The notes: generated by a model from the letters alone, not told the origin. Positions 1 through 7,746 are shown, counted from the first letter of the stretch. The stretch is 10,118 nt of DNA from an uncultured Bifidobacterium sp. (GCA_937876495.1 CALEGL010000176.1:1-10118); one strand, 5' to 3'. A program made the numbers and translations.

Positions 1-133
1 CCGGATCATGGAGCCCCCCCCGGCTCGCTCCCCCCGCCGGCTCCTGTCACCCCGGCCGGTGCCGTGCCCCCGAGAGCAGCGCGGGCATCGCGGGCGGCTT
101 CACGACCTCATGGCCACCGGCCCGGTGAGCGGA

Positions 134-172
134 CCGCGAACCACGCACGCCTCAGCCGGACGTGGTTCGCGG
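134..172 (-). terminator. 12-bp perfect stem-loop downstream of the NUDIX gene, possible U-less terminator
   Basis: Bases 134-145 are the exact reverse complement of 161-172, giving a 12-bp stem with a 15-base loop. One mismatch and two more pairs extend the base. It lies 61-99 bases beyond the stop of the minus-strand NUDIX gene. No T run follows it on either strand, so intrinsic termination is an inference from position. A protein-binding palindrome or an RNA-stabilising 3' end are alternatives. Confidence 0.45.
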
Positions 173-179
173 ACCGCCG

Positions 180-203
180 CGCGTCGGCACCGTTGCCGAC
201 GCG
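180..203 (-). terminator. 10-bp perfect hairpin with a four-base loop, first structure after the NUDIX stop
   Basis: Bases 180-189 pair perfectly with 194-203 around the loop CCGT at 190-193. It starts 30 bases past the NUDIX stop on the minus strand, where a transcription terminator is expected. It lacks a U tract. With the 134-172 hairpin it forms a tandem pair, an arrangement that fits termination or mRNA 3'-end protection in high-GC bacteria; the role is inferred from position and structure. Confidence 0.5.
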
Positions 204-232
204 AGCCGTTACAGCCGTTCCGATGCGCGGCC

Positions 233-748
233 TCAGCCGACCTGGAACGAGGCCGCGCGGTCACGCCCCGGTCCCGCGGACCGTTCCAGCCACTCCTCGA
301 CCTCGCGCATCCTGTCCACCGTGCTCTCCGTCAGAGGGCTCGGCAGAGCGTCCCGGCGGAACCAGCCGACCTCGAGGCTTTCGTCGTCCGACACCGAAGG
401 CCGGTCGTTCCCTCCGGCGGCAGGCCGGCACAGGAAGCTGAGATTGAGGTACCGCGCCTGATCGCCGTTCGGATAGGTGACGAGACGTGGGGACGACGAG
501 ACCGCCACCAGGGTCTCGACCTTGACGTCGACGCCCGTCTCCTCCCGCACCTCGCGCACGACCGTGTCCGCTGGCTGCTCGCCGGGCTCGATGATCCCGT
601 ACACAAGCGCCCATAGACCTGTATCCGCGCGACGGCCGAGCAGCACGCGCCCTTCGCCGTCCCTCACGTAGGCCGTGATGCCCGACAGCCACAGAGGCGC
701 ATGTCCGATGGAGCGCCGCAGCTCGATGACGAACTCCGGGGTCGTCAC
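233..748 (-). CDS. NUDIX hydrolase (MutT-like)
   Basis: A 171-residue protein with a complete NUDIX box at residues 51-73. Its pattern is G-x5-E-x7-REVREETGV, where the glutamates bind the divalent metals used to hydrolyse a nucleoside-diphosphate linked to another group X. It is a compact single-domain cytosolic enzyme; a beta-rich lead-in (GITAYVRDGEGRVLLGRR) precedes the box, as is normal for the fold. The substrate cannot be read from the sequence: nucleotide sanitisation, ADP-ribose or similar are all possible. The GTG start at 748 is chosen because GGGAGG lies four bases upstream and because it overlaps the TGA of the upstream aminopeptidase as GTGA, which suggests translational coupling in one operon. 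A longer open frame runs further upstream, but it lies inside the aminopeptidase gene and is not needed. Confidence 0.9.
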   Translation of the reverse strand: MTTPEFVIELRRSIGHAPLWLSGITAYVRDGEGRVLLGRRADTGLWALVYGIIEPGEQPADTVVREVREETGVDVKVETLVAVSSSPRLVTYPNGDQARYLNLSFLCRPAAGGNDRPSVSDDESLEVGWFRRDALPSPLTESTVDRMREVEEWLERSAGPGRDRAASFQVG

Positions 749-2346
749 TCGTCCTCCCGCGCGGCGGCGCGCTCGGCCATCCAGCGTTCCACGTCGTCGA
801 TCTGCTTGGGGATGTCCTTCGAGATCCACTCGGGACCGTCGGCGGTCATGAGCACGTCGTCCTCGATACGGATGCCGATGCCGCGCATCTCCGGAGGCAG
901 CAGCAGGTCGTTCTGCGCGAAGTACAGCCCAGGCTCGATGGTGAAGGTCATGCCGGGTGTGATGGTTGCGCCCTGGTAGGACTCGTAGCGCGCCTGCGCG
1001 CAGTCGTGCACGTCCAGCCCCAGATGATGGGCCACGCCGCACGCCAGCCACCGGCGGTGCTGCTGGCCGGCGGGGGAGAGCGCCTCCTCGACGTCCACGT
1101 GGAGGATCCCCCAGTCATGCAGGCGCTGGGCGATGACCCTCATGCACGCGTGGTGGATGTCGGAGTAGGTCGCCCCCGGGCGTGCGGCCTCGAAGCCGGC
1201 CTGCTGGGAGTCGAGGACCGTCTGGTACAGCCGGCGCTGCAGCGGAGAGAAGTGTCCGCCCACGGGGAAGGTGCGGGTGATGTCCGCGGTGTACAGGCTG
1301 TCCACCTCGACGCCCGCGTCGATGAGCAGCATCTCACCCGCCCCCACCACGCCGGTGTTGCGCATCCAGTGGAGGATGGGCGCATGGGCGCCGGAGGCGA
1401 CGATGGTGTCGTATCCGACGGCGTTGCCCTCCTCGCGGGCCACGGAATTGAACGCGCCCTCGAGGATGCGCTCAGAGCGCGACCGGCCGATGACGTGCGG
1501 CAGACGGGTGAGAAGACGGTCGAAGCCATGCTTCGTGGCCTTCACGGCGCGCCGGATCTCACCGACCTCATAGGAGTCCTTGACCATGCGCTGCTCCGAG
1601 GCGAATTCGTGGAGCTTGTCGTCGTCGCCCTCGTTATGACCGGAGTCCGGGAAGCCGTTGGCCTGGCGGATCGCCTCGACGCGGCCCGTGAGCTCGGGGT
1701 CGGTCTCGCGGATGACGCGCACCTTCACCGCACCGGCCTCGGAGCCGACGTCCTTGCCGATGGCGTCCTCGAGCTGGGCGATGTCATGGGTCTCGATGCC
1801 CGTCATCGCCTGCAGCTCGCGCAGGCCCGCGCGCGGACCCACCCAGTACTCGCCGTAGTGCGGGTCGCGGTAATAGTCGGTGGTGCTGTTGTCGGCGCGG
1901 GGCGCCACGAAAAGCTCCGGATGGTGCGTCACGCCCTTCGCGGCTTCGGGACCCGACGGGTCCACTGGGTCGAGGATGAGAACCGCGCCCGCCTCATAGT
2001 CCTGGCCCAGGCCCGTGTAGTAGGCGAAGGCCGTGTCGGGGCGGAAGGCGTAGTCGCAGTCGTTGTTGCGCACCTTCGGCTGCCCTGCGGGGATCACGAG
2101 CCTTTCGCCCGGGAAGCGCCGCCCCAGCTCCTCCAGACGCTTCGGGGTGAAGGCGCTGGAGGGCAGCGCATGGACGTCGGGCTCGCGGTTGTCCCAGCCG
2201 GTGGTCATGAACTCGCGGAAGGCCGGGCTGTCGGGCCGCAGGGAGCGGTTGTTCACCCTGTCCGACATCGGCTGGTCGTCCCCGGGCGCGTGGCCGCGCT
2301 CCTCCTGCTCGTATCGTCTGTCGTTCGGCGTGATGACGTCCTCCAT
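745..2346 (-). CDS. pepP: Xaa-Pro aminopeptidase, M24B family (aminopeptidase P type)
   Basis: A 533-residue metallopeptidase expected to remove an N-terminal residue preceding proline in the cytosol. An N-terminal stretch of about 55 charged, probably disordered residues precedes the aminopeptidase P N-terminal domain (roughly 60-210). The pita-bread catalytic domain follows (roughly 260-520). All five metal ligands are present by alignment with E. coli PepP: D343 (LLIDAG), D355 (TADITRTFP), H440 (VAHHLGLDVHD), E471 (TIEPGLYF) and E495 (RIEDDV). The substrate-site histidine is H326 (PILHW). No signal peptide or membrane segment is seen. The ATG at 2346 is chosen for its GGAGG five bases upstream; the frame stays open about 200 bases further up without a better start. 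An in-frame ATG 27 codons in (MSDRVNN) is a less likely alternative. The NUDIX gene overlaps its stop by four bases. Confidence 0.93.
   Translation of the reverse strand: MEDVITPNDRRYEQEERGHAPGDDQPMSDRVNNRSLRPDSPAFREFMTTGWDNREPDVHALPSSAFTPKRLEELGRRFPGERLVIPAGQPKVRNNDCDYAFRPDTAFAYYTGLGQDYEAGAVLILDPVDPSGPEAAKGVTHHPELFVAPRADNSTTDYYRDPHYGEYWVGPRAGLRELQAMTGIETHDIAQLEDAIGKDVGSEAGAVKVRVIRETDPELTGRVEAIRQANGFPDSGHNEGDDDKLHEFASEQRMVKDSYEVGEIRRAVKATKHGFDRLLTRLPHVIGRSRSERILEGAFNSVAREEGNAVGYDTIVASGAHAPILHWMRNTGVVGAGEMLLIDAGVEVDSLYTADITRTFPVGGHFSPLQRRLYQTVLDSQQAGFEAARPGATYSDIHHACMRVIAQRLHDWGILHVDVEEALSPAGQQHRRWLACGVAHHLGLDVHDCAQARYESYQGATITPGMTFTIEPGLYFAQNDLLLPPEMRGIGIRIEDDVLMTADGPEWISKDIPKQIDDVERWMAERAAAREDE
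753..758 (-). promoter_or_regulatory. Shine-Dalgarno fixing the GTG start of the NUDIX gene
   Basis: GGGAGG on the minus strand, within the last codons of pepP, four bases before the GTG at 748. It supports initiation at the GTGA overlap rather than at any upstream in-frame codon. Confidence 0.7.
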
Positions 2347-2351
2347 GTTAT

Positions 2352-2356
2352 CCTCC
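2352..2356 (-). promoter_or_regulatory. Shine-Dalgarno fixing the ATG start of pepP
   Basis: GGAGG on the minus strand with a five-base spacer (ATAAC) to the ATG at 2346. It is the best ribosome-binding match near the gene and rejects the longer upstream reading. Confidence 0.8.
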
Positions 2357-2384
2357 GATGTCCTGGTGCTTCCCGCCCTGACGG

Positions 2385-2404
2385 GTTCCGATTCTCGTCG
2401 GAAC
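2385..2404 (-). other. 7-bp stem-loop in the presumed pepP leader
   Basis: Bases 2385-2391 (GTTCCGA) pair perfectly with 2398-2404 (TCGGAAC) around a six-base loop. It sits about 30 bases upstream of the pepP Shine-Dalgarno, so if transcribed it is part of the 5' leader. No T run follows. Function unknown; it may be an operator-like palindrome or a leader hairpin. Confidence 0.35.
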
Positions 2405-2568
2405 GCGTCCGCATGCTCCCGTTCGGTCGTCCCCGGAGGAATGCCCGGAGCGGCCTGGCAGGCACGGCGGCGCGTCTGTTCCGCGGCCCATCGTAGTCGA
2501 GAGGCGCGCGTCGGCCTCATCCCTGCGCGCAAACGAGGCCGCGGCGGCACGCGCTCGCGGATGCCTTC

Positions 2569-2574
2569 TAGAAT
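2569..2574 (+). promoter_or_regulatory. folC: Possible -10 hexamer for folC-smc
   Basis: TAGAAT matches the TAnnnT pattern of housekeeping sigma factor -10 boxes and stands out in otherwise GC-rich sequence, about 107 bases before the folC start. No recognisable -35 lies 16-18 bases upstream, which is common in actinobacteria but leaves this weak. It is part of the palindrome TTCTAGAA (2566-2573). Confidence 0.3.
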
Positions 2575-2584
2575 GGTGACCGAA

Positions 2585-2601
2585 GCGCGGCGGAACCGCG
2601 C
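2585..2601 (+). other. 6-bp GC stem-loop in the presumed folC leader
   Basis: GCGCGG at 2585-2590 pairs with CCGCGC at 2596-2601 around a five-base loop. If the -10 at 2569 is real, this lies at the extreme 5' end of the folC mRNA. In DNA this rich in GC such a stem can also occur by chance. Confidence 0.25.
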
Positions 2602-2680
2602 GGAGGCGTCCGGTCCGCCGGGCGCGCGGTCGCCTGGGCGGCCGGAGGGAACCTACGAGTCGAAGGGGCGTCGCCAGCAC

Positions 2681-4105
2681 ATGTCATTCGAGCATCCCAA
2701 CAGGTACGGCGAAAGCATGAGGGACGTCGTGCGGGACATCATGAGCCGGCCGCCGGAGCACAACACGACGAACCTCGACCTCGACCGCATGACGATGATG
2801 CTCGACCTTCTGGGGCATCCGGAGGACTCGTTCCGCGTCATCCACATCACCGGCACCAACGGCAAGGGGTCCACAGCGCGCATGGCCGAGGCCATCTGCC
2901 GGGCCTACGGGCTGCGCACCGGGCTGTACACCTCGCCGCATCTCGAGCGGATCAACGAGCGCATCGCCATCGATGGCGAGCCCGTCTCCGACGACGACTT
3001 CATCGACGTGTGGGATCAGATTCGAGACCTCGTGGGGCTCGTCGACGCCCGGATGGCCGAGCTCGGCAAGCCGCCGATGAGCTTCTTCGAGGTGCTCACC
3101 TCCATGGCCATCTGGCGCTTCGCCGACGCCCCTGTGGACGTGGCCGTCGTCGAGGTCGGCATGGGCGGCCGCTGGGACGCGACGAACGTGCTCGACGCCG
3201 ACGCGGCCATCATCGGGCCCGTGGACATGGATCACATGCAGTGGCTGGGGGATACGGTGGAGCAGATCGCCACCGAGAAGTCCGGCATCATCAAGCCCGG
3301 ATGCACCGCCATCATCGGACCCCAGCCGCACGAGGAGAAGGTCATGCCCATCCTCATGGACGCCGCTCGGAAGGCGCATGCCACCGTGCTGCGCGACGGC
3401 GAGGAGATCGAGGTGGTCTCGCGCATGCCCGCCGTCGGTGGCCAGGTGGCCACGCTGCGCACGACGAACGGCGTCTACGAGGAGACGCCCATCGACAAGT
3501 TCGGATCCCATCAGGCCCATAACGCGCTCGCCGCGCTCGCCGCGGCCGAGACCGTCATCCCCGTCGCCGGACAGCTGGACGCGGACATCGTCTCGCAGGC
3601 CCTGTCCACCGTGACGGTGCCGGGGCGCATCGAACGGGTGCGCACCTCGCCGCTGATCATCATCGACGGCGGGCACAACGTCAACGCCGCCGAATCGCTG
3701 CGCGCGGCCCTCGAGGAGAACTTCGCCTTCACGCAGCTCGTGGGCGTGGTCGCGATGATGCGCGACAAGCAGGTCGAGGAGTATCTCGGCGTGCTCGAGC
3801 CGCTGCTCAGCCAGGTGGTCGTCACCGAGAACTCGTGGAGGGACCGGGTCATGCCGGCGGATGAGCTCGAGAGGATCGCCGTGGGCGTGTTCGGACGGGA
3901 CCGCGTGCTTCGGGAGGATGCGCTTCCCGACGCCATCCAGCGGGCCGTGGATCTCGTCGACGCCGGCGACGAGCTTGGCGTTGGCTACGGGCGCGGCGTG
4001 CTCGTCTGCGGCAGCTTCGTCACCGCGGGAGACGCGCGCACCCTGCTCAGGGAGACCCCGGATCCGGATCTCGCCAAGCCTAAGTCCGAGCGGGCGAAGG
4101 CCTAG
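2681..4105 (+). CDS. folC: Folylpolyglutamate synthase / dihydrofolate synthase
   Basis: A 474-residue Mur-ligase-superfamily enzyme that adds glutamate by an ATP-dependent acyl-phosphate mechanism to folates, and in many bacteria also to dihydropteroate. Visible motifs in order: ATP-binding P-loop GTNGKGST at 58-65; TSPHL at 84-88; the folate ligase block EVGMGGRWDATN at 158-169; a GPVDMDHMQWLG block at 179-190; K200 in EKSGIIKPG, at the position carbamylated in the family; HQAHN near 277-281; PGRIERV at 314-320; and the C-terminal DGGHN at 329-333. Start choice is imperfect: ATG 2681 has only GAAGGGG 12 bases upstream, and the next in-frame ATG (2717) has nothing better. Whether it has both activities cannot be read from sequence. 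It lies 14 bases before smc and is probably cotranscribed with it. Confidence 0.93.
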   Translation: MSFEHPNRYGESMRDVVRDIMSRPPEHNTTNLDLDRMTMMLDLLGHPEDSFRVIHITGTNGKGSTARMAEAICRAYGLRTGLYTSPHLERINERIAIDGEPVSDDDFIDVWDQIRDLVGLVDARMAELGKPPMSFFEVLTSMAIWRFADAPVDVAVVEVGMGGRWDATNVLDADAAIIGPVDMDHMQWLGDTVEQIATEKSGIIKPGCTAIIGPQPHEEKVMPILMDAARKAHATVLRDGEEIEVVSRMPAVGGQVATLRTTNGVYEETPIDKFGSHQAHNALAALAAAETVIPVAGQLDADIVSQALSTVTVPGRIERVRTSPLIIIDGGHNVNAAESLRAALEENFAFTQLVGVVAMMRDKQVEEYLGVLEPLLSQVVVTENSWRDRVMPADELERIAVGVFGRDRVLREDALPDAIQRAVDLVDAGDELGVGYGRGVLVCGSFVTAGDARTLLRETPDPDLAKPKSERAKA

Positions 4106-4119
4106 GCTCGGTCCGGCGC

Positions 4120-7100
4120 ATGTATCTCAGGGAGCTGACCCTCAGGGGCTTCAAGTCCTTCGCCTCGGCCACGACGCTGCGCTTCGGGCCGGGGCTGACG
4201 GCCGTGGTCGGCCCCAACGGCTCCGGCAAATCGAACATCGTCGACGCCCTCGCCTGGGTGATGGGGGAGCAGGGGGCTCGCGCCCTGCGCGGCACGGCCA
4301 TGGAGGACGTCATCTTCGCCGGAACGCCGTCCCGTCCGGCGCTGGGTCGTGCGCAGGTGACGCTGACCATCGACAACTCCGACCACGCCCTCGACATCCC
4401 CTACGCCGAGGTGTCCATCAGCCGCACGGTGTTCCGGTCCGGCGGCTCCGAATACGCCATCAACGGCCGGCAGTGCAGGCTTCTCGACGTCCAGGAGCTG
4501 CTCAGCGACACGGGCCTCGGCCAGCGCATGCATGTCATCGTCGGCCAGGGTCGCCTCGACGAGATCCTTCGTGCCGACCCCGCGGGGAACAGGGCGTTCA
4601 TCGAGGAGGCGGCCGGCATCCTCAAGCATCGGCAGCGCAAGCAGAGGGCGCTGCGCAAGCTGGAGGCCACGCAGGACAACCTCGCCAGACTGGACGACCC
4701 CATCGACGAGATCCGCCGGCAGCCCAAGCCGCTGGGACGCCAGGCCAGGATGTCCAAACGCGCCGACCGGATGGCTGCGGCCCTGAGGGACGCGAAGGCC
4801 CGCATCGCCGCGGATGATGCGGAGGCACTCCGCCGTCGTGCCGAACACACGGCCGCCGAGGCGCAGGACGTCGCCGGACGGCTGGCCGAGGCGACGCGCC
4901 GGCTGGAATCGCTGCGTGCGGACATCATTGCGCTTGAGGAGAAGTCCACGGGATCCGACCCCGACCTCGCGCTGTGCGAAAGGCAGTGGCATGACCTGTC
5001 CTCTCTCGCCGAGCGGCTGCGCTCCCTGGACTCGGTCGCCACCGAGAGGGCCCGTTCGGAGCGCGCCTCGATGACCGAGAACCTGGGAGAGGATCCCGGG
5101 ATCCTGCGCTCCCGTGCGCAGGAGCTTGCGACACAGGCCGCCGATATGGAGCGTCGGGTGGCCGAGCGGCGTCTTGACTGCGACAAGGCCGTCGAGGCCC
5201 GCGCCGAAGATGAGCGTCGGCTTGCCGCAGTGAGACAGACCCTCACCCAGCTGAGGCAGGCGGCGAGGGATCGCGAGGGACGCGAGGCGAAGCTGCGGCA
5301 GCTCATCTCCACCGAGGAGGCGGCCGTGCAGCTGGCCGCCTCGCGTCTTGGTGATCTCGACGAGCAGCATGAGCGCCTGAAGCGGCAGAGCGACGAACTT
5401 CATGCGGAGCTTGATGCGGCTCCGCAGACGTCCGACGATGCGCCGCATCAGGCCGAGGCGTTGCTCGAGGATGCGCGCGATGCTCTGTCGCATCGCCAGG
5501 AGGAGCTGGCGGCGGCGCAGCGACGCCAGAGGGACGCCGAATCCTCGGCCATCTCCGAGGAGGCGAAGGCGGCTGCCCTGGAGGAGACGCTCGCCGGCCG
5601 TGGAGCGTCGGAGCTTCCCGACCCCCAGGACGCCTCGCTTATTCGCGGCCGGCTCTCCGACATGATCCGCGTCACCGACGGCTGGGAGAAGGCCGTGGAT
5701 CGCGCACTGGGGGCGCTGTCCTCCTCCGTGGTCGTCGCCGGTCGTGCGGATGCCCTGAGAATGGCGGTCGACGTCCTCCAGGGGGAGTCGCGACGTCTCG
5801 CCGTCATCCATCCGCTCTCCGGCGCCGCCGGCGGCGCCGCGACCCCCTCATCCCTCGCCTTCCGTGTGGATGCGGATCCGGAGGCTGATGACCTGACGCT
5901 CGCCGAGCGTGTCCGGGACGCCGTGCGTGGGCTGCTGGCCGATGTGGCGGCCGTCGACGATCCGGACGCGGCGGACGAGGCTCTTCGCGATCCGCGCTGG
6001 CGCATCGCCGTCACGCCCGCAGGAATGGTCGTCGGACGGGTCGGCGTGGTCGCAGGATCAGGTGATGCGGCCTCGGATCTTCTGCTTGCCTCCCAGCGTG
6101 AGCATGCGCGTCGCCTGGCGGCCGGATTCCGCAGTGATGCATCCACGGTCGCCAAGGATGTGGCGCGCCTCTCCGATGCCCGTGACAAGGCCCGTGCGGC
6201 CGTGGAACGGTGTCAGAAGGAGCTCACCGAGGTCCGCGTCCGTCTGCGCGAGGAACACAAGGCGCGGGAGTCCCTCCGTGGTCGCGTCAAGGACGTCGAC
6301 AGGCGGCTCGGACAGCTGGACGACCGGCGTGGGCAGGCCGCGCGGGACGAGGAGTCCCACCGTTCCCGGCTCGACGACCTGCGCCGTGCCCTCGAGAAGG
6401 CTTCGCAGCAGGGTGACGGTCCGGATGCCGACCCCGACGAGCTTGCGCGGCGCGAAGGGGAGCTCGAGCGCTCCCTGGCTGCGGCGCGTAGTCGTGAGAT
6501 GGAGACGACGCTGGCCTGGAAGGACGCCCGGCGAAGCCACGAATCCCTGACCCGGCAGGCGGGGATGCTTGCCGACGAGGCGGACGGGGCGGAACGGCGG
6601 CGTCAACGCATCCGGGAACGCAACGAGGCGGCCGAATCGCAGGCGCGACGTGCCGAGGTCATCGCGGTGCAGGCGAGGCGGGCGGCGACCCTGGCCGATG
6701 TCGCCCGTGAACGCGTGGAGGACCGGCGCGACAGGCTGCGCAGCGAGCTGGCCGGAACCAACGAGCGTCTTCGCGCTCTGCGAGCCGATCGGGAGAAGAT
6801 CGAACCTGAGGTCTCCCGCCTTCAGGCACGCTCCCATGAGCTGGATATGGAGGGCCAGAGGACGGCGGCCGGTCTCGATCGGCTGACGGGCGCCGCCGCC
6901 GATGACTTCGGCATGGGTCTGGACGAGCTCATCGAAGGCTACGGGCCCGACGTCCCCGTCCCCGTGCTTGATGACGACGGCAATCCGGTCCCGCTGCACG
7001 ATTCATCGCCGGACGATGACTCCGTCGTCTACCGGACCGTGCCGTACGTGCGCGCGGAGCAGGAGAAGCGTCGCGACGAGGCCGCCCGTCGTCTGCAGGC

Positions 7101-7746
7101 GCTGGGGAAGGTCAATCCCCTGGCCGCCGAGGAGTACGACGCGTTGGAGGAGAGGCATCGCTTCCTCGTCTCGCAGCGCGACGACGTCGCTTCGGGACGT
7201 CGGGACCTGCTTCAGCTGGTGAAGGGCATCGACGCCACCATGACGGAGGTGTTCCAATCCGCCTTCGAGGACACCGCCGCCGCCTTCCAGAAGGTCTTCT
7301 CCACGCTGTTCCCGGGGGGTCGCGGACATCTGCGTCTCGAGAATCCCGACGACCTGCTCTCCTCGGGGGTCGTCGTCGAGGCCAGCCCCGCCGGCAAGCG
7401 CGTGCGCCAGCTCAGTCTGCTGTCCGGAGGGGAGCGCTCGCTGACGGCCCTCGCTCTGCTGTTCGCCATCTTCACGGCTCGTCCGAGCCCGTTCTACGTC
7501 ATGGACGAGGTGGAAGCCGCTCTGGATGACGTCAACCTCACCAGGCTGCTCGAGGCGATGAAGCGCCTGCGCGAACACGCCCAGCTCATCGTCATCACCC
7601 ATCAGCAGCGCACGATGTCCATCGCCGACGACATCTACGGCGTGACGATGCGCTCCGACGGCGTGACGGCCGTCATCAGCCAGCGGCTGCCGGAGGTCGG
7701 GACCGGGACGGAAAACCGGAGCCGAGGGAGGATCGGGGCTGACTAA
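4120..7746 (+). CDS. smc: Chromosome segregation protein SMC
   Basis: A 1208-residue SMC ATPase, which forms dimers that work with ScpA and ScpB to compact and separate chromosomes. The N-terminal head has Walker A GPNGSGKS at 31-38 and the Q-loop block VGQGRLDEIL at 141-150. Coiled coil runs from about 165 to 500, a hinge from about 510 to 680 (GRLSDMIRVTDGWEKAVDRA), then returning coiled coil to about 930. An acidic linker at 941-982 (YGPDVPVP followed by DDDGN and DSSPDDDS) comes before the C-terminal head, which has signature LSGGERS at 1101-1107, Walker B FYVMDE ending at D1129-E1130, the D-loop AALDD and the H-loop VITHQQ. All ATPase motifs are intact and the length is typical. The start is fixed by the conserved opening MYLRELTLRGFKSFA, not by a good Shine-Dalgarno. 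Odd points: prolines at 194 and 202 in the neck helix. The stop overlaps that of the convergent Fem-like gene. Confidence 0.97.
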   Translation: MYLRELTLRGFKSFASATTLRFGPGLTAVVGPNGSGKSNIVDALAWVMGEQGARALRGTAMEDVIFAGTPSRPALGRAQVTLTIDNSDHALDIPYAEVSISRTVFRSGGSEYAINGRQCRLLDVQELLSDTGLGQRMHVIVGQGRLDEILRADPAGNRAFIEEAAGILKHRQRKQRALRKLEATQDNLARLDDPIDEIRRQPKPLGRQARMSKRADRMAAALRDAKARIAADDAEALRRRAEHTAAEAQDVAGRLAEATRRLESLRADIIALEEKSTGSDPDLALCERQWHDLSSLAERLRSLDSVATERARSERASMTENLGEDPGILRSRAQELATQAADMERRVAERRLDCDKAVEARAEDERRLAAVRQTLTQLRQAARDREGREAKLRQLISTEEAAVQLAASRLGDLDEQHERLKRQSDELHAELDAAPQTSDDAPHQAEALLEDARDALSHRQEELAAAQRRQRDAESSAISEEAKAAALEETLAGRGASELPDPQDASLIRGRLSDMIRVTDGWEKAVDRALGALSSSVVVAGRADALRMAVDVLQGESRRLAVIHPLSGAAGGAATPSSLAFRVDADPEADDLTLAERVRDAVRGLLADVAAVDDPDAADEALRDPRWRIAVTPAGMVVGRVGVVAGSGDAASDLLLASQREHARRLAAGFRSDASTVAKDVARLSDARDKARAAVERCQKELTEVRVRLREEHKARESLRGRVKDVDRRLGQLDDRRGQAARDEESHRSRLDDLRRALEKASQQGDGPDADPDELARREGELERSLAAARSREMETTLAWKDARRSHESLTRQAGMLADEADGAERRRQRIRERNEAAESQARRAEVIAVQARRAATLADVARERVEDRRDRLRSELAGTNERLRALRADREKIEPEVSRLQARSHELDMEGQRTAAGLDRLTGAAADDFGMGLDELIEGYGPDVPVPVLDDDGNPVPLHDSSPDDDSVVYRTVPYVRAEQEKRRDEAARRLQALGKVNPLAAEEYDALEERHRFLVSQRDDVASGRRDLLQLVKGIDATMTEVFQSAFEDTAAAFQKVFSTLFPGGRGHLRLENPDDLLSSGVVVEASPAGKRVRQLSLLSGGERSLTALALLFAIFTARPSPFYVMDEVEAALDDVNLTRLLEAMKRLREHAQLIVITHQQRTMSIADDIYGVTMRSDGVTAVISQRLPEVGTGTENRSRGRIGAD

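Larger units (their letters stand above)
1..232. other. Intergenic stretch with clustered GC-rich inverted repeats, no supported gene
   Basis: I see no supportable gene here. Plus-strand open frames run through it into the NUDIX gene but have no recognisable protein and read antisense to it, so I treat them as high-GC artefacts. The stretch lies past the stop of the minus-strand NUDIX gene and holds two strong hairpins (listed separately) plus small ones: a 5-bp stem at 115-119/123-127 and GAGCC/GGCTC at 11-15/22-26 around a C run. A minus-strand ATG lies at 9-7 and could begin the next gene leftward, but it has no clear Shine-Dalgarno and only three codons are visible, so I do not call it. 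Confidence 0.6.
2347..2680. other. Divergent intergenic region between pepP and folC
   Basis: This 334-base stretch must hold the promoters of both the pepP-NUDIX operon (leftward) and folC-smc (rightward). It contains a possible plus-strand -10 at 2569-2574, a weaker minus-strand TACGAT at 2490-2495 that would give pepP a leader of about 135 bases, and stem-loops at 2385-2404 and 2585-2601. Frames through it are open on both strands but look like no known protein. I recognise no riboswitch or operator. Confidence 0.6.

Noticed and set aside
1..9. Start of another minus-strand gene (ATG at 9-7)
   Set aside because: Only three codons are visible and the upstream bases are a G run within a small hairpin rather than a ribosome site.
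8..616. 202-codon plus-strand frame at the left edge
   Set aside because: It runs antisense through the NUDIX box and is Arg/Pro-rich throughout, so it reads as a composition artefact.
1006..2496. 496-codon plus-strand open frame opposite pepP
   Set aside because: It lies fully antisense to a gene with all catalytic motifs. Its product is Val/Gly/Ala/Leu/Arg-rich with no family resemblance, typical of high-GC shadow frames.
2347..2550. N-terminal extension of pepP by 68 residues
   Set aside because: The extra residues are Arg-rich without family similarity, and a good Shine-Dalgarno places the start at 2346.
4102..5811. 569-codon minus-strand open frame opposite smc
   Set aside because: Antisense to the conserved SMC head and coiled coil, with a low-complexity composition and no recognisable motif.
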